DNA from: Streptomyces sp. MJM8645
Lineage (GTDB): Bacteria > Actinomycetota > Actinomycetes > Streptomycetales > Streptomycetaceae
Direction: 5' to 3'
NCBI RefSeq assembly: GCF_001625365.1
Contig: NZ_LJJF01000001.1
Coordinates: 7,179,501-7,243,500, forward strand
DNA length: 64,000 nucleotides
Part shown: positions 26,486 through 35,229 of the stretch, piece after piece
Position numbering within the stretch: position 1 is the stretch's first letter
Layout of the letters: each line of letters opens with the position of its first letter
Translations under genes and position numbers: made by a program
Notes under the pieces: generated by a model
The model's input: only the letters and a program-made list of their open reading frames with translations
Databases searched by the model: none
Told to the model about the DNA's origin: nothing

Positions 26486-26773
26486 CGCTGCCTCCCTGGT
26501 GTCCGTCCTCGGCAAACCTGCACACATCGGTCGATCGCGCGGACATCCTCGCCCGTTCCGGGCAGCAGGTGCGGCCCGCCGCGCCGGGACGACCAGCCCG
26601 GCGGGGCGCCGCCCGCCACCGCTGAGGGCCGTCCGGGGCACCGCTGGCGTGTCCGGACGCGCTGCTCCCCGGCGGCACCGATCCGGTCCCCTAGCCTGAC
26701 CAGGCCCGCCGTCCGGCGGCCTTTGGGGGGCCGGAGCCGAGCGCGGCCGGCCGACTCGTGGACAGGGGTGCAC

Positions 26774-28744
26774 GTGGTGTCGTCGGATTCGGCCGATCCG
26801 GGGGTGACGCCCGCGACCCGCGGCGCGAGGTTCCGGGAGTGGATGCTGGAAGGCCTGTCGGACATGGCCAAGCAGCACCCCGGCCCGCACGCCGAGGCGC
26901 CGCACGTCAAGGGCCAGCGCTGGTGGCGGGTGATGTGCCTGACCGGCCTGGACTACTTCTCCACGCTCGGCTACCAGCCCGGCATCGCCGCCCTCGCCGC
27001 CGGCCTGCTCTCGCCGCTGGCGACCATCGTGCTGGTGATCGTCACCCTGCTCGGCGCCCTGCCCGTCTACCGGCGGGTCGCCCAGGAGAGCCCGCACGGC
27101 CAGGGCTCGATCGCGATGCTGGAGCGGCTGCTGTCGTTCTGGCAGGGCAAGCTCTTCGTGCTCACGCTGCTCGGCTTCGCGGCCACCGACTTCATGATCA
27201 CCATCACCCTGTCGGCCGCCGACGCGACCGCGCACCTGGTGGAGAACCCGCATCTGCACAGCGTGCTGACCGGCAAGCAGGTGACGATCACCCTCATCAT
27301 GGTGGCCCTGCTCGGCGGGGTCTTCCTCAAGGGCTTCAGCGAGGCGATCGGCATCGCCGTCGTCCTGGTCGCGGTCTACCTCGCGCTGAACGTCGTGGTG
27401 GTGACCAACGGACTCTGGCACGTGCTGAAGGCCCCGCACGTCGTCGGCGACTGGACGGACGCGCTCACCGCCGAGCACGGCAACGTGATCGCGATGATCG
27501 GCGTCGCACTGATCGTCTTTCCGAAGCTCGCGCTCGGCCTGTCCGGCTTCGAGACCGGCGTCGCCGTGATGCCGCACATCGAGGGCGACCCGGACGACAC
27601 CGAGGAGAAGCCCACCGGCCGGATCCGCGGCGCCCGCAAGCTGCTCACCACCGCGGCCGTGATCATGAGCTGCTTCCTGATCACCACCAGCCTCATCACC
27701 ACCCTGCTGATCCCGGCGGACGCCTTCAAGGCCGGCGGCCAGGCCAACGGGCGGGCGCTCGCCTACCTCGCCCACCAGAACCTCGGCAACACCTTCGGCA
27801 GCGTCTACGACCTGTCCACGATCGCCATCCTCTGGTTCGCCGGCGCCTCCGCGATGGCCGGACTGCTCAACCTGATGCCGCGCTACCTGCCCCGCTACGG
27901 CATGGCCCCGCACTGGGCCCGCGCGGTGCGCCCCACCGTGATCGTCCTCACCCTGATCGCCTTCCTGGTCACCTGGCTGTTCGACGCCAACGTGGACGCC
28001 CAGGGCGGCGCGTACGCGACCGGCGTGCTGGTGCTGATCAGTTCGGCCGCCATCGCCGTCACCATCGCCGCCCACAAGTCCGGGCAGCGCCGCAGGACGG
28101 TCGGCTTCGCCGTGATCGCCGGGGTCTTCCTCTACACCACGGCCGTGAACATCGCCGAGCGGCCGGACGGCGTCAAGATCGGCGGCTGCTTCATCGCCGG
28201 CATCATGCTGGTCTCCTTCCTCTCCCGGCTCAAGCGGGCCTTCGAACTGCGCGTCACCGACGTGGTGCTCGACGCCGTCGCGGAACGCTTCGTCCGGGAC
28301 TACATGCACCGCCCGCTGCGGCTGATCGCCAACGAGCCGAACAGCCGGGACCTCGCCGAGTACCGCGACAAGATCCGCCAGATCCGCGCCGACAACGACA
28401 TCCCGGTCGAGGACGACCTGGTGTTCGTGGAGGTCACGGTGCTCGACCCGTCCGACTTCGAGGCCGAGCTGACCGTGCGCGGCGAGGTGCTGCACGACCG
28501 CTACCGGGTGCTGACGCTGCAGAGCTCCAGCGTGCCGAACGCGCTGGCCGCCCTGCTGCTGCGGGTGCGGGACCTCACCGGGCAGCAGCCGCACATCTAC
28601 TTCGAGTGGACCGAGGGCAACCCCTTCGCCCAGTTCCTCAGGTTCTTCCTGTTCGGGCAGGGCGAGATCGCCCCCGTCACCCGCGAAGTCCTGCGCGAGG
28701 CCGAACCGGACCGCAGCCGCCGCCCGGCCGTCCACGTCGGCTGA
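26774..28744 (+). CDS. APC-superfamily permease with cytosolic C-terminal domain
   Basis: Amino-acid/polyamine/cation-type permease of 656 residues. About 12 helices span residues 65-520, beginning WWRVMCLTGLDYFSTLGYQP, which corresponds to the unwound TM1 substrate loop. LALGLSGFETGVAVMPHIEG is the TM6 equivalent. A soluble C-terminal domain of about 140 residues (FELRVTDVVLDAVAERFV onward) is typical of the streptomycete subfamily. The substrate is unknown. GTG 26774 is preferred over GTG 26768 or 26777 because GGGG lies five bases upstream. Confidence 0.85.
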   Translation: MVSSDSADPGVTPATRGARFREWMLEGLSDMAKQHPGPHAEAPHVKGQRWWRVMCLTGLDYFSTLGYQPGIAALAAGLLSPLATIVLVIVTLLGALPVYRRVAQESPHGQGSIAMLERLLSFWQGKLFVLTLLGFAATDFMITITLSAADATAHLVENPHLHSVLTGKQVTITLIMVALLGGVFLKGFSEAIGIAVVLVAVYLALNVVVVTNGLWHVLKAPHVVGDWTDALTAEHGNVIAMIGVALIVFPKLALGLSGFETGVAVMPHIEGDPDDTEEKPTGRIRGARKLLTTAAVIMSCFLITTSLITTLLIPADAFKAGGQANGRALAYLAHQNLGNTFGSVYDLSTIAILWFAGASAMAGLLNLMPRYLPRYGMAPHWARAVRPTVIVLTLIAFLVTWLFDANVDAQGGAYATGVLVLISSAAIAVTIAAHKSGQRRRTVGFAVIAGVFLYTTAVNIAERPDGVKIGGCFIAGIMLVSFLSRLKRAFELRVTDVVLDAVAERFVRDYMHRPLRLIANEPNSRDLAEYRDKIRQIRADNDIPVEDDLVFVEVTVLDPSDFEAELTVRGEVLHDRYRVLTLQSSSVPNALAALLLRVRDLTGQQPHIYFEWTEGNPFAQFLRFFLFGQGEIAPVTREVLREAEPDRSRRPAVHVG

Positions 28745-28828
28745 CGGCACCTCCCCGCCGAACGGGTCGGCCGTCTGCGCCTCCTGCTCAGTGGCAGTCC
28801 AGGTCAGCGGCAGTCCGGGTCGTTCTGG

Positions 28829-29098
28829 TCAGCGACTCGGGTGGGACTTGCTCCAGGCCGGGGCGACGAAGGCCACCAGGGCGACGGCGAAGCCGAGTTG
28901 GAGAAGGTGCCGGATCCAGTCGATGCCCGAGGTGTGGCGGACACCGATCCATCCGGAGACGGCGTTGCCGAGCCAGGCCCCGGCGGCGCCGAGCAGCATC
29001 GTCAGCCACCAGGGGATCGACTGCGGCCCGCGCAGGATCAGCTTGGCCAGTACGCCCAGCACGAAGCCGATGATCAGAATCCACAGGAGCTGGAACAT
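28829..29098 (-). CDS. GlsB/YeaQ/YmgE-family membrane protein
   Basis: An 89-residue protein with three membrane helices. The family motif GFVLGVLAKLILRGP and the small-residue TM2 MLLGAAGAWLGNAVSGWIG are clear. Such transglycosylase-associated proteins are stress-induced membrane proteins of unknown mechanism. ATG 29098 follows GGAAGGTGG. It stands alone, convergent with the APC permease. Confidence 0.9.
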   Translation of the reverse strand: MFQLLWILIIGFVLGVLAKLILRGPQSIPWWLTMLLGAAGAWLGNAVSGWIGVRHTSGIDWIRHLLQLGFAVALVAFVAPAWSKSHPSR

Positions 29099-29269
29099 CG
29101 CAGTCCACCTTCCGGGCGCCGCCGGACTGACCCCGGTGCGCCGAATCGCCGAGACGCGGTTCGTCCCATGATCGCCCGGATCGGCCGAACGGGCACGTCG
29201 GGAGCTTCTACCGCTCCGGCCGCACCTGCTCGGTCCTGAGCTTCACCGAGGACTCCTGGCGGCCGGCTC

Positions 29270-30070
29270 TCAGCGCTCCAGTGCCGCCTCGACGGCCTCG
29301 CGGACGTCCGGGTGCGGGTCGTTCGCGAGGCCGTCGAGCAGGGCGGCGACACCCGGGGTGGACCAGCCGGCGACGGCCCACACCAGTTCCTCGCGCACGG
29401 CCGGGTCCGGGTGGGCGGCCAGCCGGGCGAGGCGGTCCAGTGGGCCGCGGCGGCGGCGCCCGAAGCTCTGCAGGGCGGCGAGCAGTTCGGCGGGGTCGCC
29501 CGGCTCGCCGGCGGCCTCGATCCGGGCGAGCAGGACGGGCACGGGCGGCGGCGGGGCGTCCAACGGGTGCTGGTGGCGCTCGCGCAGTCGACGGCTGCCG
29601 TACCCGCCGACGGGCTGGCAGCCCATGCAGGGACAAGGCCGGGTGCCGTGGGCGTTCGGCTGGTAGCGCCAGCCGGAGACCTGCGGCACGCCGCGGATCC
29701 GGTGGACCTCGCGGGCGCCCACCGCGCGCGGCACGAACACCTCCCAGCCGCGCGGGTCCGCCAGTTCGGCGATCCGCCGCACCGCCTCGGCGGCGGGTAC
29801 CCGCTGCTGGGCGTCCCTCGCGCGGTCCCGGTAGTGCCCGGCCAGCACCTGCTGCGTGTCGTCCAGCCGGAGGTGCACCGCGACCAGCGAGCCCCCGGTG
29901 CCGAACCGGGCCAGTTCGCGCAGCCACTGGTGGGTCAGCGGGTACGAGGGCAGTACCGGGAAGCAGTACAGCCCGCGCACCCCGCCCTGCCCCCGGCTGT
30001 CGGCCCGGATCCCGGCGCGGCGGATCCGCGGCGCGTTCGCCGCGGCGGTCAGGTGCACGAACATCGCCAT
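29270..30070 (-). CDS. HEAT-repeat protein with ART-like N-terminal domain
   Basis: A 266-residue cytosolic protein with two parts. Residues about 3-130 look like an ADP-ribosyltransferase-type fold: FVHLTAAANAPRIRRAGI has the leading His-Leu-Thr and helix, GLYCFPVLPSY the second core strand, and a later WEVFVPRAV strand could carry the third site. CPCMGC at about residues 146-151 is a possible metal knuckle. Residues about 185-266 are two HEAT-like repeats (LARLAAHPDPAVREELVWAV, LANDPHPDVREAVEAAL). ART assignment is my inference. ATG 30070 and its second-codon neighbour are both possible starts. Confidence 0.7.
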   Translation of the reverse strand: MAMFVHLTAAANAPRIRRAGIRADSRGQGGVRGLYCFPVLPSYPLTHQWLRELARFGTGGSLVAVHLRLDDTQQVLAGHYRDRARDAQQRVPAAEAVRRIAELADPRGWEVFVPRAVGAREVHRIRGVPQVSGWRYQPNAHGTRPCPCMGCQPVGGYGSRRLRERHQHPLDAPPPPVPVLLARIEAAGEPGDPAELLAALQSFGRRRRGPLDRLARLAAHPDPAVREELVWAVAGWSTPGVAALLDGLANDPHPDVREAVEAALER

Positions 30071-30120
30071 GGCCCGGGATGCTAGCGGCTGGCCGACCGC
30101 GGGCCCATCGGATTTCCTCG

Positions 30121-30160
30121 GGAGGCGGGGCGGGGCGGGGCGGCGCGGGGCGGGGCGGGA
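30121..30160. repeat. G-rich run between divergently organised minus-strand genes
   Basis: (GGGGC)n-type repeat with more than four G-runs in about 40 bp, so it could fold as a G-quadruplex on the plus-strand DNA. It lies between the HEAT protein start and the TetR stop. Confidence 0.55.
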
Positions 30161-30188
30161 GGCAGAGCAGGAGGCGGGGCAGGAGGCG

Positions 30189-30899
30189 TCAGGCGGTGCC
30201 CGTGCGGCGGGTGATCAGGGCGGCGAGGCCGTCCAGGATGCGGTCCAGGCCGAAGTCCAGGGCCTGGTCGCGCCCGTCCTCGCCGGTCATGGCGGCGGCC
30301 AGGGCGGGGTAGCGGTCGGCGTGCTGGTGCACCAGCGTGCCGAGGGCGGTGAGGAGTTCGGCTTCGGGGGAGCCGTCGGGCCCGGCGGCGCGGGACTGCT
30401 GGGCGATGCTGCGGACGTGTCCGGCGAGCAGGACGGCGGCGTCCATCCGCTCGGGGCCGGTCAGTCCGTGGCCGTCGAGGGCGGTCACCACCCGTTCCAG
30501 CCAGGTGAGTTCCTTCGGGCCCATCACCCGGGGGCCGACGGTGGCGTCGAGCAGCCACGGGTGGCGGCCGAACGACTCGGTCAAGTGGTGCGCCCAGGCC
30601 GTGAGTTGGCTCCTCCAGTCGTGGGCGCGCCGGTCCTGCGGGGGCTCGCCGACGGCGGCCTCGACCATCAGGGCGACGAGTTCGGCCTTGCCGGGCACGT
30701 AGCGGTAGAGCGACATCTTGGTGAAGTCGAGCAGCCCGGCGACCTTCTGCATCGAGACCGCGCCCAGGCCTTCGGCGTCCGCGATCTCGACGCCCGCCGC
30801 CGCGATCCGCTCCAGGCTGAGGGCCGGTTTCGGCCCGCGGGTGGGCTTGGCCGGGGGGCCCCAGAGCAGCCGCACCATGTCGTTCGCCGCCTCGCTCAC
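30189..30899 (-). CDS. TetR/AcrR-family transcriptional regulator
   Basis: Repressor of 236 residues. The HTH lies at about 25-70 (RIAAAGVEIADAEGLGAVSM then VAGLLDFTKMSLYRYVPGKAEL). The C-terminal ligand-binding domain (WRSQLTAWAHHLTESFGRHP, LVHQHADRYPALAAAMTG) matches the TetR_C (tetracycline repressor-like) branch. GTG 30899 follows GGGAGCGG; an extension to 31220 would swallow the shared promoter. It is divergent from a flavin monooxygenase gene, the classic arrangement for a repressor whose ligand is the enzyme substrate. Confidence 0.9.
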   Translation of the reverse strand: MSEAANDMVRLLWGPPAKPTRGPKPALSLERIAAAGVEIADAEGLGAVSMQKVAGLLDFTKMSLYRYVPGKAELVALMVEAAVGEPPQDRRAHDWRSQLTAWAHHLTESFGRHPWLLDATVGPRVMGPKELTWLERVVTALDGHGLTGPERMDAAVLLAGHVRSIAQQSRAAGPDGSPEAELLTALGTLVHQHADRYPALAAAMTGEDGRDQALDFGLDRILDGLAALITRRTGTA

Positions 30900-30945
30900 A
30901 TTCCGCTCCCGTTCTGGGGGTTGCTCGTCCGACCTAACTGCGTCT

Positions 30946-30982
30946 ACCGTACACAGCAGCAAACAGTATCCACCGGACACAG
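30946..30982. promoter_or_regulatory. Candidate operator in the tetR/monooxygenase divergent promoter
   Basis: ACCGTACACAG (30946-30956) and ACCGGACACAG (30972-30982) form a direct repeat with one mismatch, 26 bp apart, in the 115 bp between the two start codons. They are the best-conserved motifs in the gap and could be the TetR binding sites. Confidence 0.5.
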
Positions 30983-31014
30983 TTTCTCGATCCTCTCGGA
31001 CGGAGTGGTTTCCC

Positions 31015-32289
31015 ATGAGCACCAAGGTCCTGATCTCGGGCGCGAGCATCGCCGGCCCCGCCCTGGCCCACTGGCTCAGCCGGTACGGCTTCGAGGTCAC
31101 CGTCGTCGAACTCGCCCCGGCGCTGCGCGGCGGCGGCCAGAACGTCGACTTCCGCGGCCGCACCCACCTGACGGTGCTGGAGCGGATGGGCGTCCTCGAC
31201 GAACTGCGCGCGCTCGACACCGGCGGCAGCCCGATGACCTTCCTCGGCGCCGACGGCCGCCGACTCCTGCACCTGCCCGCCGAGTTCGCGGGCGGCGAAC
31301 TGGAGATCCCGCGCGGCGAACTCGCCCAGCTGCTGTACCGGCACAGCCGCGCCCGCGCCGATTACGTCTTCGGCGACTCCATCACCGCCCTGGAGGAGAC
31401 CCCGAGCGGTGTGCGGGCCGCCTTCCGGCACGGCGCGCCGCGCGAGTTCGACCTGGTGATCGGCGCCGACGGGCTGCACTCCAACGTCCGCCGGCTCGCC
31501 TTCGGCCCCGAGCAGCGCTACGTCCGCCACCTCGGCTACTACGCGGCCACCTGGCAGTTCCCCAACGACCTCGGCCTGCCGCCCGGTTCGGTCGGCCTCA
31601 ACGTCCCCGGCCGGCTCGCCTCGATCGGCGCCGACCACCGCGACCCGGCCCGCGCGGGCGCCTTCTGCCTCTTCGCCTCGCCCGAACTGCGCTACGACCG
31701 CCACGACCAGGAGCAGCAGAAGGCCCTGGTGCGGGACGCCTTCTCGGGCCTGGGCTGGGAGGTACCGCGCCTGCTGGAGAGCCTGCGGCACGCCCCCGAG
31801 CTCTACTTCGACTCGATCAGCCGCGCCGACGTCCCCACCTGGTCCAGCGGCCGGATCGCCCTGCTCGGCGACGCGGCCTGCGGCGCCACCATCGGCGGCA
31901 TGGGCATCGGCACCGCCGTGGTGGCCGCGTACGTCCTGGCCGGCGAACTGGCCCGGGCCCGCGGCGACCACCGCACCGCCTTCGCCCGGTACGAGCAACT
32001 GCTGCGCGGCTACGCCCAGGGCTGCCAGAAGGGCGGGGACCGCACCGGCCCGTTCCTGGCGCCGCGCACCGCCACCGGCCTGCGCGTGCGCAACGGGCTG
32101 CTGAACCGGCGCTGGGTGCTGAACCGGATGCTGGAGCTCGGGAAGCAGGTCTCCAGCGTCGAGCTGCCGGACTACGAGCTGCCGAAGGGCGGGCTGCCGG
32201 ACTGCGAGCCGCTGGAGAGCGAGCTGCCGGAGGGCGAGCTGCCGAAGTGCGCGCGCGAGTCGGCCGGCCGGTTCAGTGCGGCGGGCTGA
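31015..32289 (+). CDS. FAD-dependent monooxygenase (TetX/PHBH-type)
   Basis: Class A flavoprotein monooxygenase of 424 residues. The dinucleotide fold KVLISGASIAGPALAHWLSR is at the N-terminus, the DG motif is FDLVIGADGLHSNVRRLAF near residue 160, and the GD motif is IALLGDAACGATIGGMGIG near 285. NAD(P)H-dependent hydroxylation of an aromatic or polyketide substrate, possibly drug inactivation as in TetX, is expected. ATG 31015 follows CGGAG. The last 45 residues are an ELP-rich imperfect repeat absent from the family. Its 3-prime end overlaps the convergent neighbour by 17 bp. Confidence 0.9.
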   Translation: MSTKVLISGASIAGPALAHWLSRYGFEVTVVELAPALRGGGQNVDFRGRTHLTVLERMGVLDELRALDTGGSPMTFLGADGRRLLHLPAEFAGGELEIPRGELAQLLYRHSRARADYVFGDSITALEETPSGVRAAFRHGAPREFDLVIGADGLHSNVRRLAFGPEQRYVRHLGYYAATWQFPNDLGLPPGSVGLNVPGRLASIGADHRDPARAGAFCLFASPELRYDRHDQEQQKALVRDAFSGLGWEVPRLLESLRHAPELYFDSISRADVPTWSSGRIALLGDAACGATIGGMGIGTAVVAAYVLAGELARARGDHRTAFARYEQLLRGYAQGCQKGGDRTGPFLAPRTATGLRVRNGLLNRRWVLNRMLELGKQVSSVELPDYELPKGGLPDCEPLESELPEGELPKCARESAGRFSAAG

Positions 32290-34123
32290 TCCGGGCGCCG
32301 CCGTCCAGGGCCGCCTCCACCTGGACGGCCGCCCGGGCCGGGCGCTCGACGGCCAGCGTGTGGTCCGGGGCGGGCCGGTCGGCGGACCAGTCCGGGCCCT
32401 TGACGGCGAGCCGGGTGACCCGCCGGCTGCCCGCCGCGAGTAGGAACTCCGCCCCCTGCGGGGAGCGCCACCAGGCCCAGCCGACGACGTCCTGCTCGAA
32501 CCGGCTGCACGCCCGCCCCGGGCCGCCGCCGGTGCGCTGCGGGCCGCGGGCGGTCGGCAGCAGGACGGCGGTGGCGGCGCTGCCCTCGCCGGTCCAGCGG
32601 TCGGCTCGCAGGCAGACCCAGGACGCCGAGCCCGCGTTCTGCGGCAGCGGCTGCACCGCGAAGGCCCACAGGTTGAGCTGCTTGACGCCCGGCGTGCCGT
32701 CCGGGACGGCGCAGCCCGCGCGGGCCCAGGCCAGCAGCGCGTCCTGGCCGGTGGCCTCGCGCGGCTCGCGGGCCGGCTGGGTACGGTCCGGTGGCGGGGA
32801 GTAGGTGAGGTGCGCGGGGACGAGTCCGCCGAGGTCGGTCAGCAGGAAGGCGTGCTTCTCGGCGATGGCGGGGGAGGAGTGCAGCTGGAGCACCGTGGCG
32901 CCGTGGCAGTCCGCGAGCCCACCGCCCGGGACCGCCGCCGTGACCCCGTCAGGGTGGTCCAACGGCCGTGCGGGGGAGTCGGGTTGGTCGATCCGGCGGG
33001 TCTCGGCGGCGTCCACCCAGGGGGCCAGCAGATAGCGCACGGCGGTGCCCTGGCGGCGCAGCACCACCGCGCCCGCCGTGGTCACGTCCGAGTCGTCGGC
33101 CCGGGCGAGGTCCAGGCCGCCGTCGCGCCCGTCGGTGTAGCGGGCGAGCCGCCGGCCGTCGAACAGCACCACCACGGCGGCGCCGTCGACCGTCCCGGCG
33201 AACAGCAGGGCCGGCGGGGCGACGGGCGGCGTGGCGTCCACGCCCGGCTCGGTGCGGGTCTGCGGGCCCGGCCGCTCCCAGGCGGCCAGGGCGCGGCCGA
33301 GCAGCGCGCCGTCGTCGCGGCGGTCGCCGCGGGCGGGCCAGGCGGTGAAGTCGACCCGCGCGGTGTGCTGCCACCGGTCCGGCTCGACCCGGGTCAGGCG
33401 GGCCGGGTCGGCCGCGGTGCCGGACGGGGCGGGTGCGGGGCGGGCCGCAGGCGCGGCCGGGCCGGAGTCGGCCACCACGGCCGCCGTCGTGCTGAGCCCG
33501 AGCAGGCCGACCAGCAGCACGGCGCTCCACGTCCGGCGGCGGCGCAGCAGGTCGGTGGGCTGGACCCGCACCGCGCACGGGTCGAAGGCGGGCGGCTCCG
33601 GGTCCGCCCCGCCGGTCACACCGGCCGCCGCCGCGACGGCCTCCTCGGGGCGCTCGACCCCGGCCTGTCGCAGCACCCCGGCCGCCTGCTCCGGCGTCAG
33701 CCCCTCCACCGCGCGCAGGGCGAAGGCCGCCCGGGCGGGGGCGTCGAGCGCCGCGAGCGCGTGGTCCAGCGCCGCGTCCTCCTCGCCGCCGTGCGGGGTG
33801 AACAGCCGCAGTCCCCAGATCCGGGGAGCGGGCAGCCGCCGCGCGGGGTGCGGCCGCAGCGTTGCGCGCAGCACCCGCAGGCGCAGTGCGGCGTACACCG
33901 GGTCCTCGTCCGCTGCCGGCGGACCGGCCGGGCGGGTCCAGCGGGAGGGTAGGGCGCGCTGGACGGTCGCGTGCGCGGCCAGCACCCGGCTGTGTCGGTC
34001 CCGGTCGGCGGGCAGCGCGAGGTACGCCAGCCGGGCCAGCCTGCGGTAGTGGCGCACCAGCGCGGCCTCGGCCTGGGCCACCGGGCGTGCCGCGGCGCCC
34101 TGCGCCGGCGATGCCGCGCCCAT
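32273..34123 (-). CDS. Sigma-factor-like N-terminus fused to membrane anchor and extracytoplasmic domain
   Basis: A 616-residue protein. Residues about 15-175 resemble a degenerate sigma-70 protein: AEAALVRHYRRLARLAYLAL (region 2-like) and LDAPARAAFALRAVEGLTPEQAAGVL (region 4-like). One membrane segment, TWSAVLLVGLLGLSTTAAVV, lies near 215-235. The remaining 370 residues would be extracytoplasmic, Trp-containing and of unknown fold. ATG 34123 is used; a TTG at 34138 sits better behind GGGGAGGG and adds five residues. Similar hypothetical proteins occur across streptomycetes. Whether it binds RNA polymerase is unknown. Confidence 0.75.
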   Translation of the reverse strand: MGAASPAQGAAARPVAQAEAALVRHYRRLARLAYLALPADRDRHSRVLAAHATVQRALPSRWTRPAGPPAADEDPVYAALRLRVLRATLRPHPARRLPAPRIWGLRLFTPHGGEEDAALDHALAALDAPARAAFALRAVEGLTPEQAAGVLRQAGVERPEEAVAAAAGVTGGADPEPPAFDPCAVRVQPTDLLRRRRTWSAVLLVGLLGLSTTAAVVADSGPAAPAARPAPAPSGTAADPARLTRVEPDRWQHTARVDFTAWPARGDRRDDGALLGRALAAWERPGPQTRTEPGVDATPPVAPPALLFAGTVDGAAVVVLFDGRRLARYTDGRDGGLDLARADDSDVTTAGAVVLRRQGTAVRYLLAPWVDAAETRRIDQPDSPARPLDHPDGVTAAVPGGGLADCHGATVLQLHSSPAIAEKHAFLLTDLGGLVPAHLTYSPPPDRTQPAREPREATGQDALLAWARAGCAVPDGTPGVKQLNLWAFAVQPLPQNAGSASWVCLRADRWTGEGSAATAVLLPTARGPQRTGGGPGRACSRFEQDVVGWAWWRSPQGAEFLLAAGSRRVTRLAVKGPDWSADRPAPDHTLAVERPARAAVQVEAALDGGARISPPH

Positions 34124-34430
34124 CGTCCGTCCTGCCAACGGGCCCTCCCCGGATGCCGTGCGTGCTGTCGTGGTGGACGGTCCAACGAGTCGATCATGTG
34201 ATGGTTGCGCCGTCCGGGTCGCCGGGTCGGTGCGTTGCTGGTTTCGGCGAGGCGGCGGGCGGGCGGCGGTTCGGCACGGTGTCGGATCCGCGTTCGGCGG
34301 GCGGGCCCAAGGTCCCGCCCGTTCAGCCCCTTGGCCCCTGGCGGCCCGTGCCGCCGGGCGCGATGCTGCCGGTACCGGCCGGGACGATCCGCGCCCGGCC
34401 GCAAGAGTGTCGTGGACGAGGTGAACCGGC

Positions 34431-35087
34431 GTGCGGCATGCCACCGTCGAATCAGTGATGACCAGCCCCGTGGTCCGGGTCGCGCCCGAGACCGGCTTCC
34501 GGGAGATCGTCGCGCTGCTGACCGAGTACGACATCACCGGGGTGCCGGTGGTGGACGCGGAGGGGCGGCCGCTCGGGATCGTCTCCGAGGCCGACCTGCT
34601 GCGCACGCTGGCCGCGCAGGAGGATCCGGGCGCGCTGCTGCCCGCCCCCGAGGCGGCGCCGGCCGGCCCGGGCGGTGCCGTGACCGCGGCCGACCTGATG
34701 ACCGGGCAGCCGGTCTGCACGACGCCCGGGACCAGCGTGGTCGCGGCGGCCCGGCTGATGAGCCGGCACGGGCTGAAGCGGCTGCCGGTGCTGGACGAGG
34801 ACGGACGGGTGACCGGCATGGTCAGCCGCGGGGACCTGCTGCGGGTGTTCCTGCGCGAGGACGTGGTGATCCGGCGGGAGATCGTCGAGGAGGTGCTCGG
34901 CCGGATCGACGGGGTGAGCCCGGCGGAGATCGGCGTCGAGGTCGATCAGGGCCGGGTGGTGCTCAGCGGTACGGTGCCCGAGCCGTACCTGGTCCCGATC
35001 GTGCTCAACCTGTGCCGCTCGGTGGACGGCGTGGTCTCGGTCACCGACCGGCTCGGTGCGGGCGGGGCGGCCGCTCCGGTGGGCTGA
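34431..35087 (+). CDS. CBS-pair and BON domain protein
   Basis: A 218-residue regulatory protein. Two CBS motifs span about 1-60 (VESVMTSPVVRVAPETGFRE, YDITGVPVVDAEGRPLGIVS) and 80-140 (HGLKRLPVLDEDGRVTGMVS). A BON domain follows at about 145-210 (IVEEVLGRIDGVSPAEIGVE, VVLSGTVPEPYLVPIVLNL). CBS pairs bind adenosyl compounds; BON domains bind membranes or phospholipid. Such proteins are common near universal-stress proteins in actinobacteria, but none is here. GTG 34431 follows GAGGTGA. Confidence 0.92.
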   Translation: MRHATVESVMTSPVVRVAPETGFREIVALLTEYDITGVPVVDAEGRPLGIVSEADLLRTLAAQEDPGALLPAPEAAPAGPGGAVTAADLMTGQPVCTTPGTSVVAAARLMSRHGLKRLPVLDEDGRVTGMVSRGDLLRVFLREDVVIRREIVEEVLGRIDGVSPAEIGVEVDQGRVVLSGTVPEPYLVPIVLNLCRSVDGVVSVTDRLGAGGAAAPVG

Positions 35088-35229
35088 TCCGTCGATCCTG
35101 CGATCCGACCGCTGTGCGCCGCCCCGGCCCGGGCGGTTCGCTTCGCATACTGCGGAGCGTATCGGGTAACTCACCCTGTGTGCCCGGCGGGTCGAACTGT
35201 CGGGGCGCCGGAGCACAGGGGAGGCGGCC

